From an uncultured Clostridia bacterium (lineage in GTDB: Bacteria > Bacillota > Clostridia > Oscillospirales > CAG-272), in the NCBI GenBank assembly GCA_945485605.1, contig CALYSG010000001.1, positions 1 through 37,090 of the forward strand: DNA of 37,090 nucleotides, read 5' to 3'. The number at the start of each line of letters is the position of its first letter. The stretch's first letter is position 1. This document shows, one piece after another, positions 8,410 through 16,289 of the stretch. Both the position numbers and the translations under genes were made by a program. A model generated the notes under the pieces. That model was not told where the DNA came from, searched no databases, and saw only the letters and a program-made list of their open reading frames with translations.

Positions 8410-8435
8410 TTATTACTGTATCCTTTCTGAGATGA

Positions 8436-8774
8436 TCAAGCCATGCTTTCGGGGAGCTTCTTTCCGCCTACAAGGTGAAAATGAAGGTGGCGGACGCTCT
8501 GGCATCCGTCCTCGCCGCAGTTTGTAATGACGCGGTAGCCGTTTGTAAGTCCTTCAAGGTCTGCGATCTTCGGTATGGCTTCAAAGACCGCGGCGACCGC
8601 CGAAGAATTCTCGGCGGTGATCGAGTCCGCCCCCGCGATATGCTCCTTCGGGACGACGAGAACGTGTACCGGAGCCTGCGGGTTTATGTCGCGGAAGGCG
8701 TAGACCTTATCATCCTCGTAGACCTTCGATGACGGGATCTCGCCCGCGATGATTTTGCAGAAAAGGCAATCCAT
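8436..8774 (-). CDS. HIT-family nucleotide-binding hydrolase (HinT-like)
   Basis: The product is 112 residues, the normal length for HinT. It starts at 8774 with a GGAGG site (8783-8787) eight bases upstream. A longer open frame continues to 9068 but runs through the repeat region and has no ribosome site. The protein starts MDCLFCKIIAGEIPSSKVYED, with Cys3/Cys6 as in zinc-binding HinT proteins. It has the PVHVLVVPKEHI strand and the histidine triad His96-Leu-His98-Phe-His100-Leu-Val-Gly-Gly near the C-terminus. HinT enzymes hydrolyse purine phosphoramidates, including lysyl-AMP made by tRNA synthetases, which makes its place ahead of leuS plausible. It is separated from the T-box leader by about 400 bases of repeat. 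Confidence 0.95.
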   Translation of the reverse strand: MDCLFCKIIAGEIPSSKVYEDDKVYAFRDINPQAPVHVLVVPKEHIAGADSITAENSSAVAAVFEAIPKIADLEGLTNGYRVITNCGEDGCQSVRHLHFHLVGGKKLPESMA

Positions 8775-8838
8775 AGTATAAACCTCCGTATATGATATAT
8801 TTTTATATTTTTTGATTTCAAGAAGAGTTATAACCGCC

Positions 8839-9154
8839 GGCGGGCAGTGCCCGCCTGTCGTATCGCTAACAGAAGTAATGCCTTCGGAGTAGCTTCGGCG
8901 CTTTTTCTTTGGCACAACAGGCGCAAAGAAAAAGCTTTGCAAAAAGAAAGCGCCGTAAAGGGGAGTTTCGCTCTCTGCGGAGAGCGACCAAGGCTCCGCC
9001 TTTGGAAACCGCAAGCCTTTGAAAAGGCTTGAGCCAAACTTTAAAACGGGCGTGGGGCGGTCGTTCACCTCACCTTTTTGCCGACATTGTTTCCGGGTGA
9101 AGTCTTCACCTTTCGGTGAATAAACCGCGAGTCAGGGGTGCAGGCACTGCCTGC
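8839..9154. repeat. Dispersed hairpin-rich intergenic repeat, copy 2, between T-box and HIT gene
   Basis: The right half matches copy 1 (1-198) in the same orientation: stem 9012-9031 plus the ACTTTAAAAC tail, the GGGTGAAGTCTTCAC block at 9095-9109, the GTGAATAAACCGCGAG block and hairpin GCAGGCACTGCCTGC at 9140-9154. The left half (8839-8954), absent from copy 1 as seen here, has the hairpin GGCGGGC-AGT-GCCCGCC (8839-8855). It also has a perfect 12-bp inverted repeat GCTTTTTCTTTG / CAAAGAAAAAGC (8900-8911 and 8924-8935). No gene is apparent in it. Its place inside the 5' leader of the HIT-leuS operon suggests insertion after the T-box was established. Confidence 0.75.
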
Positions 9155-9186
9155 GGCTGCGGGCACCGCCTGCCTGCCTGCCGAAA

Positions 9187-9217
9187 ATAAAAAAGCCGCA
9201 GTCAGATCTGACTGCGG
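9187..9217 (-). terminator. T-box-controlled intrinsic terminator
   Basis: A perfect 22-base palindrome (9196-9217, centre AGATCT) is followed on the minus strand by a run of six or more T residues (9194 down to 9187, complement of A-run). It begins about 15 bases after the T-box sequence, the arrangement expected for the terminator that the T-box antiterminator competes with. Confidence 0.9.
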
Positions 9218-9465
9218 GACGGAAAAAACTTTCCGCGGTACCACCCGTGTTCGCACAAAGATAAACCCTTGTACGCACTCAATACCCCTTAACGCGGGAA
9301 ACGCGACGGTCTGCGGGGAGGCAAAAGCTTACCCTTCTTCGCCGAGAGCAGAGAAATGAATCCTCAGCCGGAGTGAGCCGTGACCGGTCTCGCGCGGGGC
9401 ATCTCAGCAAAACTGCCCCTCTCTGTGGCGGAGGTCCGGTCACCTTTTCCGGCGACTCAATGATA
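9218..9465 (-). promoter_or_regulatory. T-box riboswitch leader, leucine specifier (CUC)
   Basis: On the minus strand the canonical T-box sequence GGGTGGTACCGCGG is at 9246-9233. Its UGGU pairs with a tRNA ending ACCA, which fits tRNA-Leu (discriminator A). Stem I can be drawn: GCCGG (9453-9449) pairs with CCGGC (9371-9367), and GTGACCGG (9443-9436) with CCGGTCAC (9387-9380). Between them is an internal loop whose 3' side contains CTC (9377-9375) followed by A, as specifier codons are. CUC is leucine, and leuS is the second gene downstream. Uncharged tRNA-Leu should stabilise the antiterminator and allow transcription of the HIT gene and leuS. The apical part of stem I and stems II/III were not folded in detail. 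Confidence 0.93.
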
Positions 9466-9475
9466 TATTAAAAGA

Positions 9476-9504
9476 AATATATCACATTTATCCCCGATTG
9501 TCAA
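9476..9504 (-). promoter_or_regulatory. Promoter of the T-box leader
   Basis: On the minus strand, TTGACA (9499-9504) and TATATT (9476-9481) are separated by 17 bases. Transcription would start near 9469, just ahead of the T-box stem I base. Confidence 0.88.
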
Positions 9505-9521
9505 GGCTTTTATCCCCGATT
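9487..9521. repeat. Tandem 13-bp direct repeat flanking the T-box promoter -35
   Basis: TTTATCCCCGATT occurs at 9487-9499 and again at 9509-9521, a spacing of 22 bp or about two helical turns. One copy fills the spacer of the minus-strand promoter and the other lies just upstream of its -35 box. The geometry fits an operator or activator site, but no cognate regulator is visible in the window. Confidence 0.6.
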
Positions 9522-9554
9522 TTTTCCGAAGCAGGTGAAAACCCTTCGTTTTTG

Positions 9555-9583
9555 TTGACAAACGAACTTTATAATGGTATAAT
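9555..9583 (+). promoter_or_regulatory. Consensus promoter of the TerB/ATPase/helicase operon
   Basis: TTGACA (9555-9560), a 17-base spacer and TATAAT (9578-9583): a perfect SigA consensus. A 13-bp palindrome TAATGATTCATTA (9580-9592) overlaps the -10 box and probable start site, a position where a repressor would block transcription. A purine-rich ribosome site (9613-9621) precedes the first ATG. Confidence 0.88.
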
Positions 9584-9627
9584 GATTCATTACAATATTA
9601 CAATAATTCAAAGGGAGGAGGGCCGAC

Positions 9628-11271
9628 ATGGAGAAAAAAGGTGATGCCTTTGATATGGACGATTTCTGGGCAATAGAAAAGCTCGTGCCGAAGAAAGAAA
9701 AGCCCGCCGTTTTGCGCCGTTCCTCCGACATTTCGGCAATAGAGATAACCTCCGACCTTACGCAAAACGCGGGCGGCGGTAATGAGGGAGACGCGCTTAC
9801 CGTAAAATACGTCCCCCGTCGCCGTGAGACCGCCGCACCGGACGACGAATACGAGCCTTCGTCGCCGCTGATCGGGAGCGTGAAGATCTACCGTTGGAAG
9901 AACAGTTACAACTATTACGAGGAATTCAGACGCGACGCCCTTCGCCTTTGCAAACGGAGCGGCAGACCGAGCGCGCATATCGCCTTCTTTTCCTACGTTC
10001 CTCAGTATGTTCAGTTAAGTGACGCGCAGCTTGAATATTACCTTTACTTCCGCGACTGCGTGAGAGCGGGAGCTTGCCCGAGGGAGACCGATTACAGCTA
10101 CGTTCTGCTTCTGATCTACGAGATAATTAATCTCGGAGGGGATGCCGACGTGAAGGAGGGACAGGAGCTCCTCTGCCGCATATGGGAGGGATATCGCGAC
10201 GTTTATCCGAGGCTTGACCGCTATCTTGCCGACTGGATATGCGACTATTCGCTGATCCATCATCTGCCTCCCCCCGTCGGGATATGCGACCGCGGGCTTG
10301 CCGACAACTCGACGCTCAAAGAATTTTACGTCTATTACGGCAAGGGAGAGGGTATCTCGCTCGGATACGCGCACGCGCTGATGCGTTTTTGTTCGGGCTA
10401 CGATTACAGAAAGAGCAAGTTTGCCGCGGGAGAGAACCTTGCGCTCTATGACGAGCACCTTGCCGGCGCACTTGCGAGGGTCATAGAGACTTGCTCTGAC
10501 GGGGATCAGCTCTTATCTGCGGCAGCTCTGACCGAGAACCGCATCACGCGCGACGCCTACTCGGGGGCTCTGTGCGCGTCCGAGATGAAGCGCAGACTCG
10601 AGATCAGCTTCTGCTCCTTTTCACGTTCGCACGAGCTGAGGTTCCTTGTTGCCGACGTGCTGAAATATGCCGAGAACAGACTCCGAGGCTATCTCGGTGT
10701 AAAATCAAAGCTGAGCGTTTTCGGGATCCCGAAGCCGCTCGCGGATGCCGTTGACGCATATTTCAACGAAAAACTGCCGCAAAGACGCCGGGAAAAGGAA
10801 ACGTCCGCGGACACCATAGCAAAGGAGCCTTACGCTAAGCTCTATGACGCGCCGTCATCTCCCCTTTCGGAAGAGAACGCCGCGAAGATCGAAGAGAGGT
10901 CCTGGGGGACGACGAAGATCCTTGTCGAGGCATTCGATATGGAGGAGGATAGCGGGACAAGCACTTCACCGGCGAAGGAGGTACTTACCGCCCCTGTGCT
11001 TGATTCTCTTCCCGAAGAAGAGATAAGCGATAAAGAGAGGCTTTACGCATTATTTGACGCGGATATGCTTGCCTTTGTGAGAGCCGCGCTCGTCGGAGAT
11101 GTTTTGGCTGAGGAAAGGATAGCGGGGAAACAGGGTAAACTGAAGGATGCCTTTGCAGATGATATAAACGGAATCGCCGCCGATGTGATAGGCGACGTGA
11201 TACTTGAGGATATCGGCGTGGGATATGCCGTTATTGAAGATTACAGGGAGTTGTTTGAAGATGACCGATAA
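9628..11271 (+). CDS. TerB_N / TerB_C domain protein
   Basis: The product is 547 residues with no signal peptide or membrane segment. After an acidic, probably disordered N-terminus (1-80), a TerB_N-like domain follows (about 85-290): FRRDALRLCKRSG, then FFSYVPQYVQLSDAQLEYYLYFRD, then DYSYVLLLIYEIINLGG. A linker (about 390-450) rich in Ser, Pro and Glu leads to a TerB_C-like end (about 470-547) with DINGIAADVIGDVILED and IEDYRELFEDD. TerB_N/TerB_C proteins are known next to nucleic-acid-handling ATPases and helicases, and some tellurite-resistance and phage-defence loci; their biochemical role is not established. This is the first gene of a tight operon: its last 11 bases overlap the ATPase gene. 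By position it is likely a scaffold or sensor partner of the ATPase and helicase (inference). Confidence 0.85.
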   Translation: MEKKGDAFDMDDFWAIEKLVPKKEKPAVLRRSSDISAIEITSDLTQNAGGGNEGDALTVKYVPRRRETAAPDDEYEPSSPLIGSVKIYRWKNSYNYYEEFRRDALRLCKRSGRPSAHIAFFSYVPQYVQLSDAQLEYYLYFRDCVRAGACPRETDYSYVLLLIYEIINLGGDADVKEGQELLCRIWEGYRDVYPRLDRYLADWICDYSLIHHLPPPVGICDRGLADNSTLKEFYVYYGKGEGISLGYAHALMRFCSGYDYRKSKFAAGENLALYDEHLAGALARVIETCSDGDQLLSAAALTENRITRDAYSGALCASEMKRRLEISFCSFSRSHELRFLVADVLKYAENRLRGYLGVKSKLSVFGIPKPLADAVDAYFNEKLPQRRREKETSADTIAKEPYAKLYDAPSSPLSEENAAKIEERSWGTTKILVEAFDMEEDSGTSTSPAKEVLTAPVLDSLPEEEISDKERLYALFDADMLAFVRAALVGDVLAEERIAGKQGKLKDAFADDINGIAADVIGDVILEDIGVGYAVIEDYRELFEDDR

Positions 11272-12625
11272 TAATACGCAGAAGATACCGAAAAGGATAC
11301 TTGCCTCGCTACTCGCCTCGGTCTCGGCGGGGGTGGTCCCGCGCGCGGGTGCGCCCTATATCGCGATAGGCAGGGAGGACGAGATCGCCGCACTGCTTTC
11401 CGACCTTGAGCTCGTAAATGAGGGCGGAGGCTCTATGCGCTTCCTTATCGGGCGCTACGGAAGCGGCAAGAGCTTCCTTATCCAGCTGATGAGGGGATAC
11501 GCGCTTGAGCGGGGGTTTGTGACCGCCGACTGCGATCTGTCGCCCGAAAGAAGGCTCTACGGCACGGGCGGGAGCGGAGTTGCGACCTACCGCGAGCTTA
11601 TGAAGAACCTTGCCACGAAGTCCTCGCCGGACGGTGGAGCTCTGCCGAAGCTGATCGCGAGGCATATTTCGGAGCTTCGGATCTCGCTTTCCGAAAAGGG
11701 GATAGAGAGCGATTCTCCCGCTTTTTATCAGTCGCTTGAGGCGGCGATACTCGAGGAGCTGCGCGACATGGAATTTCTTGTCGGAGGCTTTGACTTTGCG
11801 AAGGTCATAACCGGATATTTCAGAGCCTACAACTCGGACGACGAGGATAAAAAGAGCGCATGCCTTCGCTGGCTCCGCGGCGAATACGCGACGAAAACAG
11901 AGGCGCAGTCCTCGCTCGGCTTCCGCGTGTCCTCCATAATCTGTGACGAGAACTGGTACGATTTTCTGAAGCTCTGGGCGGCTTTCGTCCGCAGGATGGG
12001 TTACAGGGGGCTTGTCGTTTTCATCGACGAGTGCGTGAACCTCTATAAGATCACTCACAGGGTCAGCCGCGAGAACAACTATGAGAAGATCCTCTCGATG
12101 TTCAATGACACCTTGCAGGGAAGAGCGCCGGGGCTTGATCTGATACTGGGCGGGACCCCGCAGTTCCTCGAAGATACGCGGAGAGGGCTTTTCGGCTACG
12201 AGGCGCTCCGCTCGCGCCTCTGTGACAGCCGTTTCATGACGGAGGGATATAAGAATCTTATAGGCCCCGTGATAAGGCTCAGGCGCCTTTCGGACGACGA
12301 GCTTTTTGCGCTTATCGTGAGAGTAACTAAGCTGCACGGGCAGAATTATAACTGGGAACCGAGAATAAGCACCGCGGAGATGACCGAGTTTTTGCGGATC
12401 TGCCTGTCGCGCGCGGGAGCCGATTCGATGATAACTCCGCGTGAGATGCTCCGCGACTATATGACCGTGCTGAATATACTTTACCAGAATGAAAACGTGC
12501 GTTTTGCCGACCTTACGGGGCAGGTGACGCTTAAGACCGCCGCCGACGAAGAGACCGGGAAGCAAGTCCCGCCGCCGCAGTCGGCGGAAAAAGGAAAATT
12601 CGACCCGGAGGATCTTGATCTCTGA
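11261..12625 (+). CDS. BrxD-like P-loop ATPase (DUF2791 / BREX ATP-binding)
   Basis: The product is 454 residues. The ATG at 11261 was chosen because a GGGAG site (11246-11250) lies ten bases before it; an upstream in-frame Met at 11204 lies well inside the preceding gene. AAA+-type features: Walker A GRYGSGKS (residues 64-71) after MRFLI, Walker B-like LVVFIDE (251-257), and a sensor-like DLILGGTPQFLEDTRRGLF near 293-311. FGYEALRSRL and a C-terminal all-helical region with TPREMLRDYMTVLNIL follow. This motif order matches the BrxD/DUF2791 family, found beside an Lhr-like helicase (BrxHI) in type 2 BREX. Here the neighbours are a TerB_N protein and such a helicase, without PglX, PglY or PglZ in the window. 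It probably loads or powers the helicase on DNA (inference). Confidence 0.9.
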   Translation: MTDNNTQKIPKRILASLLASVSAGVVPRAGAPYIAIGREDEIAALLSDLELVNEGGGSMRFLIGRYGSGKSFLIQLMRGYALERGFVTADCDLSPERRLYGTGGSGVATYRELMKNLATKSSPDGGALPKLIARHISELRISLSEKGIESDSPAFYQSLEAAILEELRDMEFLVGGFDFAKVITGYFRAYNSDDEDKKSACLRWLRGEYATKTEAQSSLGFRVSSIICDENWYDFLKLWAAFVRRMGYRGLVVFIDECVNLYKITHRVSRENNYEKILSMFNDTLQGRAPGLDLILGGTPQFLEDTRRGLFGYEALRSRLCDSRFMTEGYKNLIGPVIRLRRLSDDELFALIVRVTKLHGQNYNWEPRISTAEMTEFLRICLSRAGADSMITPREMLRDYMTVLNILYQNENVRFADLTGQVTLKTAADEETGKQVPPPQSAEKGKFDPEDLDL

Positions 12626-12645
12626 CCTGAAAGGAAAATCAAAAA

Positions 12646-14883
12646 ATGACCGAAGCCGACAGAATATTCGACCGTTTCCCGGATTTTATCAAAGAATATA
12701 TTTACAGTCACTCGTGGGAATCTCTGCGTGAGGTTCAGATCGCGGCGGCAGAGTGCATATTTGAGACCGATCACGATCTGCTCCTGACCTCTTCGACGGC
12801 GAGCGGAAAGACCGAGGCGGCATTTTTCCCAGTGCTTGCCGAGCTTTGCCGAGATATGCCGACGAGCGTCGGGGTGCTGTATATCGCGCCGCTCAAGGCT
12901 CTTATAAACGACCAGTTTCTCAGAATAGAGGAGCTTCTTGAGGAATCCGGGATCCCCGTGACGCATTGGCACGGGGATGTTGCCCGTTCTCATAAGCGAA
13001 AATTGCTCGAGGATCCGCGAGGGATACTTCAGATAACGCCGGAATCGCTCGAGAGCCTTCTTATCAACCGCTCAAACGATATAGGAAGACTTTTTTGCGA
13101 TCTGCGCTTTGTTATAATCGACGAGATCCATACCCTGACCGGGTCTGACAGAGGAAATCAGATAATATGCCAGCTCTCGCGACTTGACCGCGCGATCGGG
13201 CGCTCGCCGAGGCGCATAGGGCTTTCCGCGACGGTCGGAGATCCGGCACTTGCCGCGGACTGGCTCTCGGGGGGCAGAGGCGTGACCGTCGATATACCGA
13301 AGCTTCCGCCGGAGAAGCTTCGCTGGCGACTCGGGCTCGAGCATTTTTATATTCAGAACCCAAGCCCCGTGCAGGCTGACGTCGAAGGGGTAAAGTTCAA
13401 GCTTCCGAAGCTGCCTGATGCCGAGATCGACGCGGGGTATGAGTACCTTTACGACTGTGTGAAGGACAAGAAGGCGCTCGTATTCTCCAACTCGCGTGAG
13501 GAGACCGAATATCTGACGGCGACTCTGCGTCAGATAGCAAGGGCACGCGGCGAGCCCGATGTGTTCCTTATACACCACGGAAACCTTTCCGCGGCGCTCC
13601 GCGAGGAAGCCGAGACGAAGATGAAAAATGAAGAGATCCGCGCCGTGACCTGTGCGACTGTCACCATGGAGCTCGGAATAGATATAGGAAAGCTCGAACG
13701 CATCGGACACCTCGGTTCGCCGTGCTCGGTTTCGTCCTTCCTTCAAAGGCTCGGCAGATCGGGCAGGAGAGGAGATCCGCCCGAGATGATGATGGTCTTT
13801 CGCGAGGAGGAGGCTCTTCCGAACGCGCCGCTCCCCGAGCTTATACCCTGGGAGCTGCTGCGTGCGATCGCGATAATACAGCTCTATCTCGAAGAGAGAT
13901 TCATAGAGCCGCCGAAGAGAAAGAGCCTGCCGCTCAGCCTTCTCTTTCATCAGACGCTGTCGGTCCTCGCCTCGTCGGGCGAGCTGACTCCAAAGAGACT
14001 TGCGGAGAGGATCCTGTCGCTCCCGCCGTTTTCGCAGGTAAGCCGCGAGGACTTCAGGACCCTTCTTGTTTCGATGCTGGAAAACGACTACATCGAGATG
14101 ACGGAGGAGAAGGGACTTATCGTCGGACTTGCCGGCGAGAGACTGATCGGGACGTTCAAGTTCTACGCGGTATTCAAGGACACGGAGGACTTCACGGTGC
14201 GCGCCGGCTCGGACGAGATAGGCACTATAACGACGCCCCCTCCGGTCGGAGACCGCTTCGCCCTCGCCGGAAGAGTATGGGAGGTAGAGGAGCTCGATAT
14301 AAAACGCAGGCTCATCTATGTGAAGCAGGTCGAGGGCAAGATGGAGGTCTCGTGGCCGGGAGACTACGGCGAGATCGACACGCGGATCCTTACCCGTATG
14401 AGGCAGGTGCTTAAAGAGGATACGGAGTATCCTTACCTGAAGCCGAACGCCCGCGCGCGCCTTGCCGCGGCGAGGAACATCGCCCGTGCGAGCGGCATGA
14501 CCGAAAGGTCGCTCGTATGTCTCGGGGGATACACGTGGTGCCTTTTCCCGTGGCTCGGGACAAGGTCTTTCAGAACACTGAGAAAGTACATCTCGGCGAA
14601 TTCGGCGAGATACGGTATTACGGGACTTGAGTTTGACGGGTGCTGTTATATGACCTTCAGAATGGATAAGGCGACCGACCGCGAGCTAATATCGGGGCTT
14701 TCTGACAGGATCGCGAGAGAGGGGATAGATACCGCCGCGCTCGTCGCGTCGGGCGAGGTGCCGCTTTTCGAGAAGTACGACTCTCTGTTACCCGCGTCAC
14801 TTCTGCGCCGACAGTACGCCGCCGACCGTCTCCGCACCGACGAGGTTGAGGCGAGAATAAGAGAGATCCTCGCGGAATACTGA
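12646..14883 (+). CDS. Lhr-like DEAD/DEAH-box helicase (BrxHI-like)
   Basis: The product is 745 residues. It is an SF2 helicase with motif I STASGKTEA (50-58), motif Ia IAPLKALIND, motif Ib TPESLE, motif II Asp159-Glu-Ile-His162, motif III SATVG, motif V TMELGIDIGKLERIGHLG and motif VI QRLGRSGRRG (367-376). The GSPCSVSSFLQRLGRSGRR stretch is typical of Lhr-type helicases. A C-terminal half (about 400-745) carries a DUF1998-free winged-helix/beta-barrel-like region (DRFALAGRVWEVEELDIKRRLIYV). It follows the ATPase gene by 20 bases, with a GAAAGGAAA site. In BREX type 2 the BrxD-BrxHI pair has the same adjacency. No terminator is evident after the stop; the metK S-box promoter begins within 20 bases. 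Confidence 0.92.
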   Translation: MTEADRIFDRFPDFIKEYIYSHSWESLREVQIAAAECIFETDHDLLLTSSTASGKTEAAFFPVLAELCRDMPTSVGVLYIAPLKALINDQFLRIEELLEESGIPVTHWHGDVARSHKRKLLEDPRGILQITPESLESLLINRSNDIGRLFCDLRFVIIDEIHTLTGSDRGNQIICQLSRLDRAIGRSPRRIGLSATVGDPALAADWLSGGRGVTVDIPKLPPEKLRWRLGLEHFYIQNPSPVQADVEGVKFKLPKLPDAEIDAGYEYLYDCVKDKKALVFSNSREETEYLTATLRQIARARGEPDVFLIHHGNLSAALREEAETKMKNEEIRAVTCATVTMELGIDIGKLERIGHLGSPCSVSSFLQRLGRSGRRGDPPEMMMVFREEEALPNAPLPELIPWELLRAIAIIQLYLEERFIEPPKRKSLPLSLLFHQTLSVLASSGELTPKRLAERILSLPPFSQVSREDFRTLLVSMLENDYIEMTEEKGLIVGLAGERLIGTFKFYAVFKDTEDFTVRAGSDEIGTITTPPPVGDRFALAGRVWEVEELDIKRRLIYVKQVEGKMEVSWPGDYGEIDTRILTRMRQVLKEDTEYPYLKPNARARLAAARNIARASGMTERSLVCLGGYTWCLFPWLGTRSFRTLRKYISANSARYGITGLEFDGCCYMTFRMDKATDRELISGLSDRIAREGIDTAALVASGEVPLFEKYDSLLPASLLRRQYAADRLRTDEVEARIREILAEY

Positions 14884-14901
14884 AAAAAGTTGCGAATACC
14901 C

Positions 14902-14930
14902 TTGAAATCGCACGAAATGTGTGCTATAAT
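14902..14930 (+). promoter_or_regulatory. Promoter of the S-box leader / metK
   Basis: TTGAAA (14902-14907), a 17-base spacer and TATAAT (14925-14930). Transcription would begin about 12 bases before the riboswitch P1 stem. Confidence 0.85.
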
Positions 14931-14949
14931 AAAGTCAACAATACACGAT

Positions 14950-15035
14950 CTTATCAAGAGTGGCGGAGGGACCGGCCCTTTGAAGCCCGACAACCTGCGG
15001 TTTTTGCCGTAAGGTGCCAAATCCGGACAGATGAG
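14950..15035 (+). promoter_or_regulatory. SAM-I (S-box) riboswitch aptamer
   Basis: The classic S-box order is visible: CTTATC (P1, 14950-14955), AAGAGTGGCGGAGGGA, GGCCC, TTTGAAGCCCGACAACC, a short P3, AAGGTGCCAAATCC, then GGACAGATGAG closing P1 (GATGAG, 15030-15035). It sits ahead of metK, a standard S-box target. Bound SAM should favour the terminator at 15043 and shut the operon off. Confidence 0.97.
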
Positions 15036-15042
15036 GTATTTG

Positions 15043-15076
15043 AAGCCCGCTTCAATGCCGAAGCGGGCTTTTTCTT
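15043..15076 (+). terminator. S-box expression-platform terminator
   Basis: An 11-bp stem, AAGCCCGCTTC (15043-15053) with GAAGCGGGCTT (15060-15070), has a six-base loop and runs into TTTTTCTT. It lies immediately after the aptamer and just before the metK ribosome site at 15079. Confidence 0.92.
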
Positions 15077-15090
15077 ACGGAGGAACAAAA

Positions 15091-16269
15091 ATGGCAAGAA
15101 AACTTTTCACTTCCGAGTCGGTGACGGAGGGACATCCCGACAAAATATGCGATATTATTTCCGATTCGATCCTTGACGAATGTCTGAGGCTCGATCCCAT
15201 GTCTCGCGTCGCCTGCGAGACCTGCTGCACTACGGGACTTGTCCTTGTCATGGGCGAGATCACGACCGAGGCTTACGTAGACTTTCAGCACGTCGTCCGC
15301 GAGGCTGTGCGGAATATTGGCTACGACCGCGCAAAGTACGGCTTTGACTGCGACAGCTGTGCCGTCATCAGCTCGATACATGAGCAGTCTCCCGATATTG
15401 CCCTCGGCGTTGACCGCTCGAAGGAGGCTAAAGAGGGCGAACAGACCGACGGATTTGACACGGGCGCGGGCGATCAGGGGCTTATGTTCGGCTACGCCTG
15501 CAACGAAACACCTGAGTTTATGCCGCTTCCGATATCACTTGCGCATAAGCTGGCAAAGAGGCTTACCGAGGTCAGAAAGAACGGTACGCTTCCTTACCTC
15601 CGTCCGGACGGAAAGACTCAGGTGACGGTAGAATATGACGGTGATACCCCGGTCAGAGTCGACACGGTCGTAGTATCGACTCAGCACAGTCCCGATGTCG
15701 GACTTGATAAGATAAGCCGCGATATAAAGGAGCAGGTAATAGATCGGATCATTCCCGGATCCCTGCTTAAAGACACCCGTATCCTCGTAAACCCGACCGG
15801 CAGGTTCGTGGTCGGCGGCCCCGCGGGCGACAGCGGACTTACGGGGCGCAAGATAATAGTCGATACCTACGGCGGATACGCGCGTCACGGCGGCGGATGC
15901 TTCTCGGGCAAGGATCCGACGAAGGTCGACCGTTCGGCAAGCTACGCGGCGCGCCATATTGCGAAAAATATCGTAGCGGCGGGATACGCTGACCGTTGCG
16001 AGGTACAGATAGCCTATGCGATCGGCGTCGCAAAGCCCGTTTCGGTTAGGGTAGATACCTTCGGCAGCGGAAGGATAGGCGACGACAGGATCGCCGATGC
16101 GGTCAAACAGCTGTTTGACCTCCGTCCCGCCGCCATCATTGAGAGATTCGATATGAGAAAGCCCATCTACGCGCCTCTCGCCGCATACGGACACATCGGG
16201 CGTGAGGAGCTCGGCGTAAAGTGGGAAGCTCTCGACTATACGGAAAAGCTCAGAGCGCTTCTCGGCTGA
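15091..16269 (+). CDS. metK: S-adenosylmethionine synthetase
   Basis: The product is 392 residues, the normal length. It makes SAM from methionine and ATP in the cytosol. The ATG at 15091 was chosen because GGAGG (15079-15083) lies seven bases upstream; the open frame continues back into the riboswitch. Motifs: FTSESVTEGHPDKICD at the N-terminus with the GHPDK Mg/ATP site (14-18), the GAGDQG signature (125-130) and the P-loop-like GGCFSGKDPTKVDRSA (268 onward). The last has Cys270 where most MetK proteins have Ala (GGGAFSGKD). Later AIGVAKPVSV and the C-terminal FDLRP are typical. It is controlled by the S-box in its leader. Downstream genes follow without an obvious terminator. Confidence 0.98.
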   Translation: MARKLFTSESVTEGHPDKICDIISDSILDECLRLDPMSRVACETCCTTGLVLVMGEITTEAYVDFQHVVREAVRNIGYDRAKYGFDCDSCAVISSIHEQSPDIALGVDRSKEAKEGEQTDGFDTGAGDQGLMFGYACNETPEFMPLPISLAHKLAKRLTEVRKNGTLPYLRPDGKTQVTVEYDGDTPVRVDTVVVSTQHSPDVGLDKISRDIKEQVIDRIIPGSLLKDTRILVNPTGRFVVGGPAGDSGLTGRKIIVDTYGGYARHGGGCFSGKDPTKVDRSASYAARHIAKNIVAAGYADRCEVQIAYAIGVAKPVSVRVDTFGSGRIGDDRIADAVKQLFDLRPAAIIERFDMRKPIYAPLAAYGHIGREELGVKWEALDYTEKLRALLG

Positions 16270-16289
16270 AACAATGTCAAATCTCAATG

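Noticed and set aside
7108..8430. 440-codon plus-strand open frame
   Set aside because: Antisense to leuS, no ribosome site, no family features.
8792..8821. Possible own promoter for the HIT gene (TTGAAA, 16-18 base spacer, TATATC or TATCAT)
   Set aside because: The start of transcription would fall on the ribosome site of the gene, leaving no usable leader; likely chance in an AT-rich stretch.
8775..9068. N-terminal extension of the HIT protein to 9068
   Set aside because: The extension runs through the dispersed repeat, has no ribosome site, and the family starts at MDCLFC with a good GGAGG.
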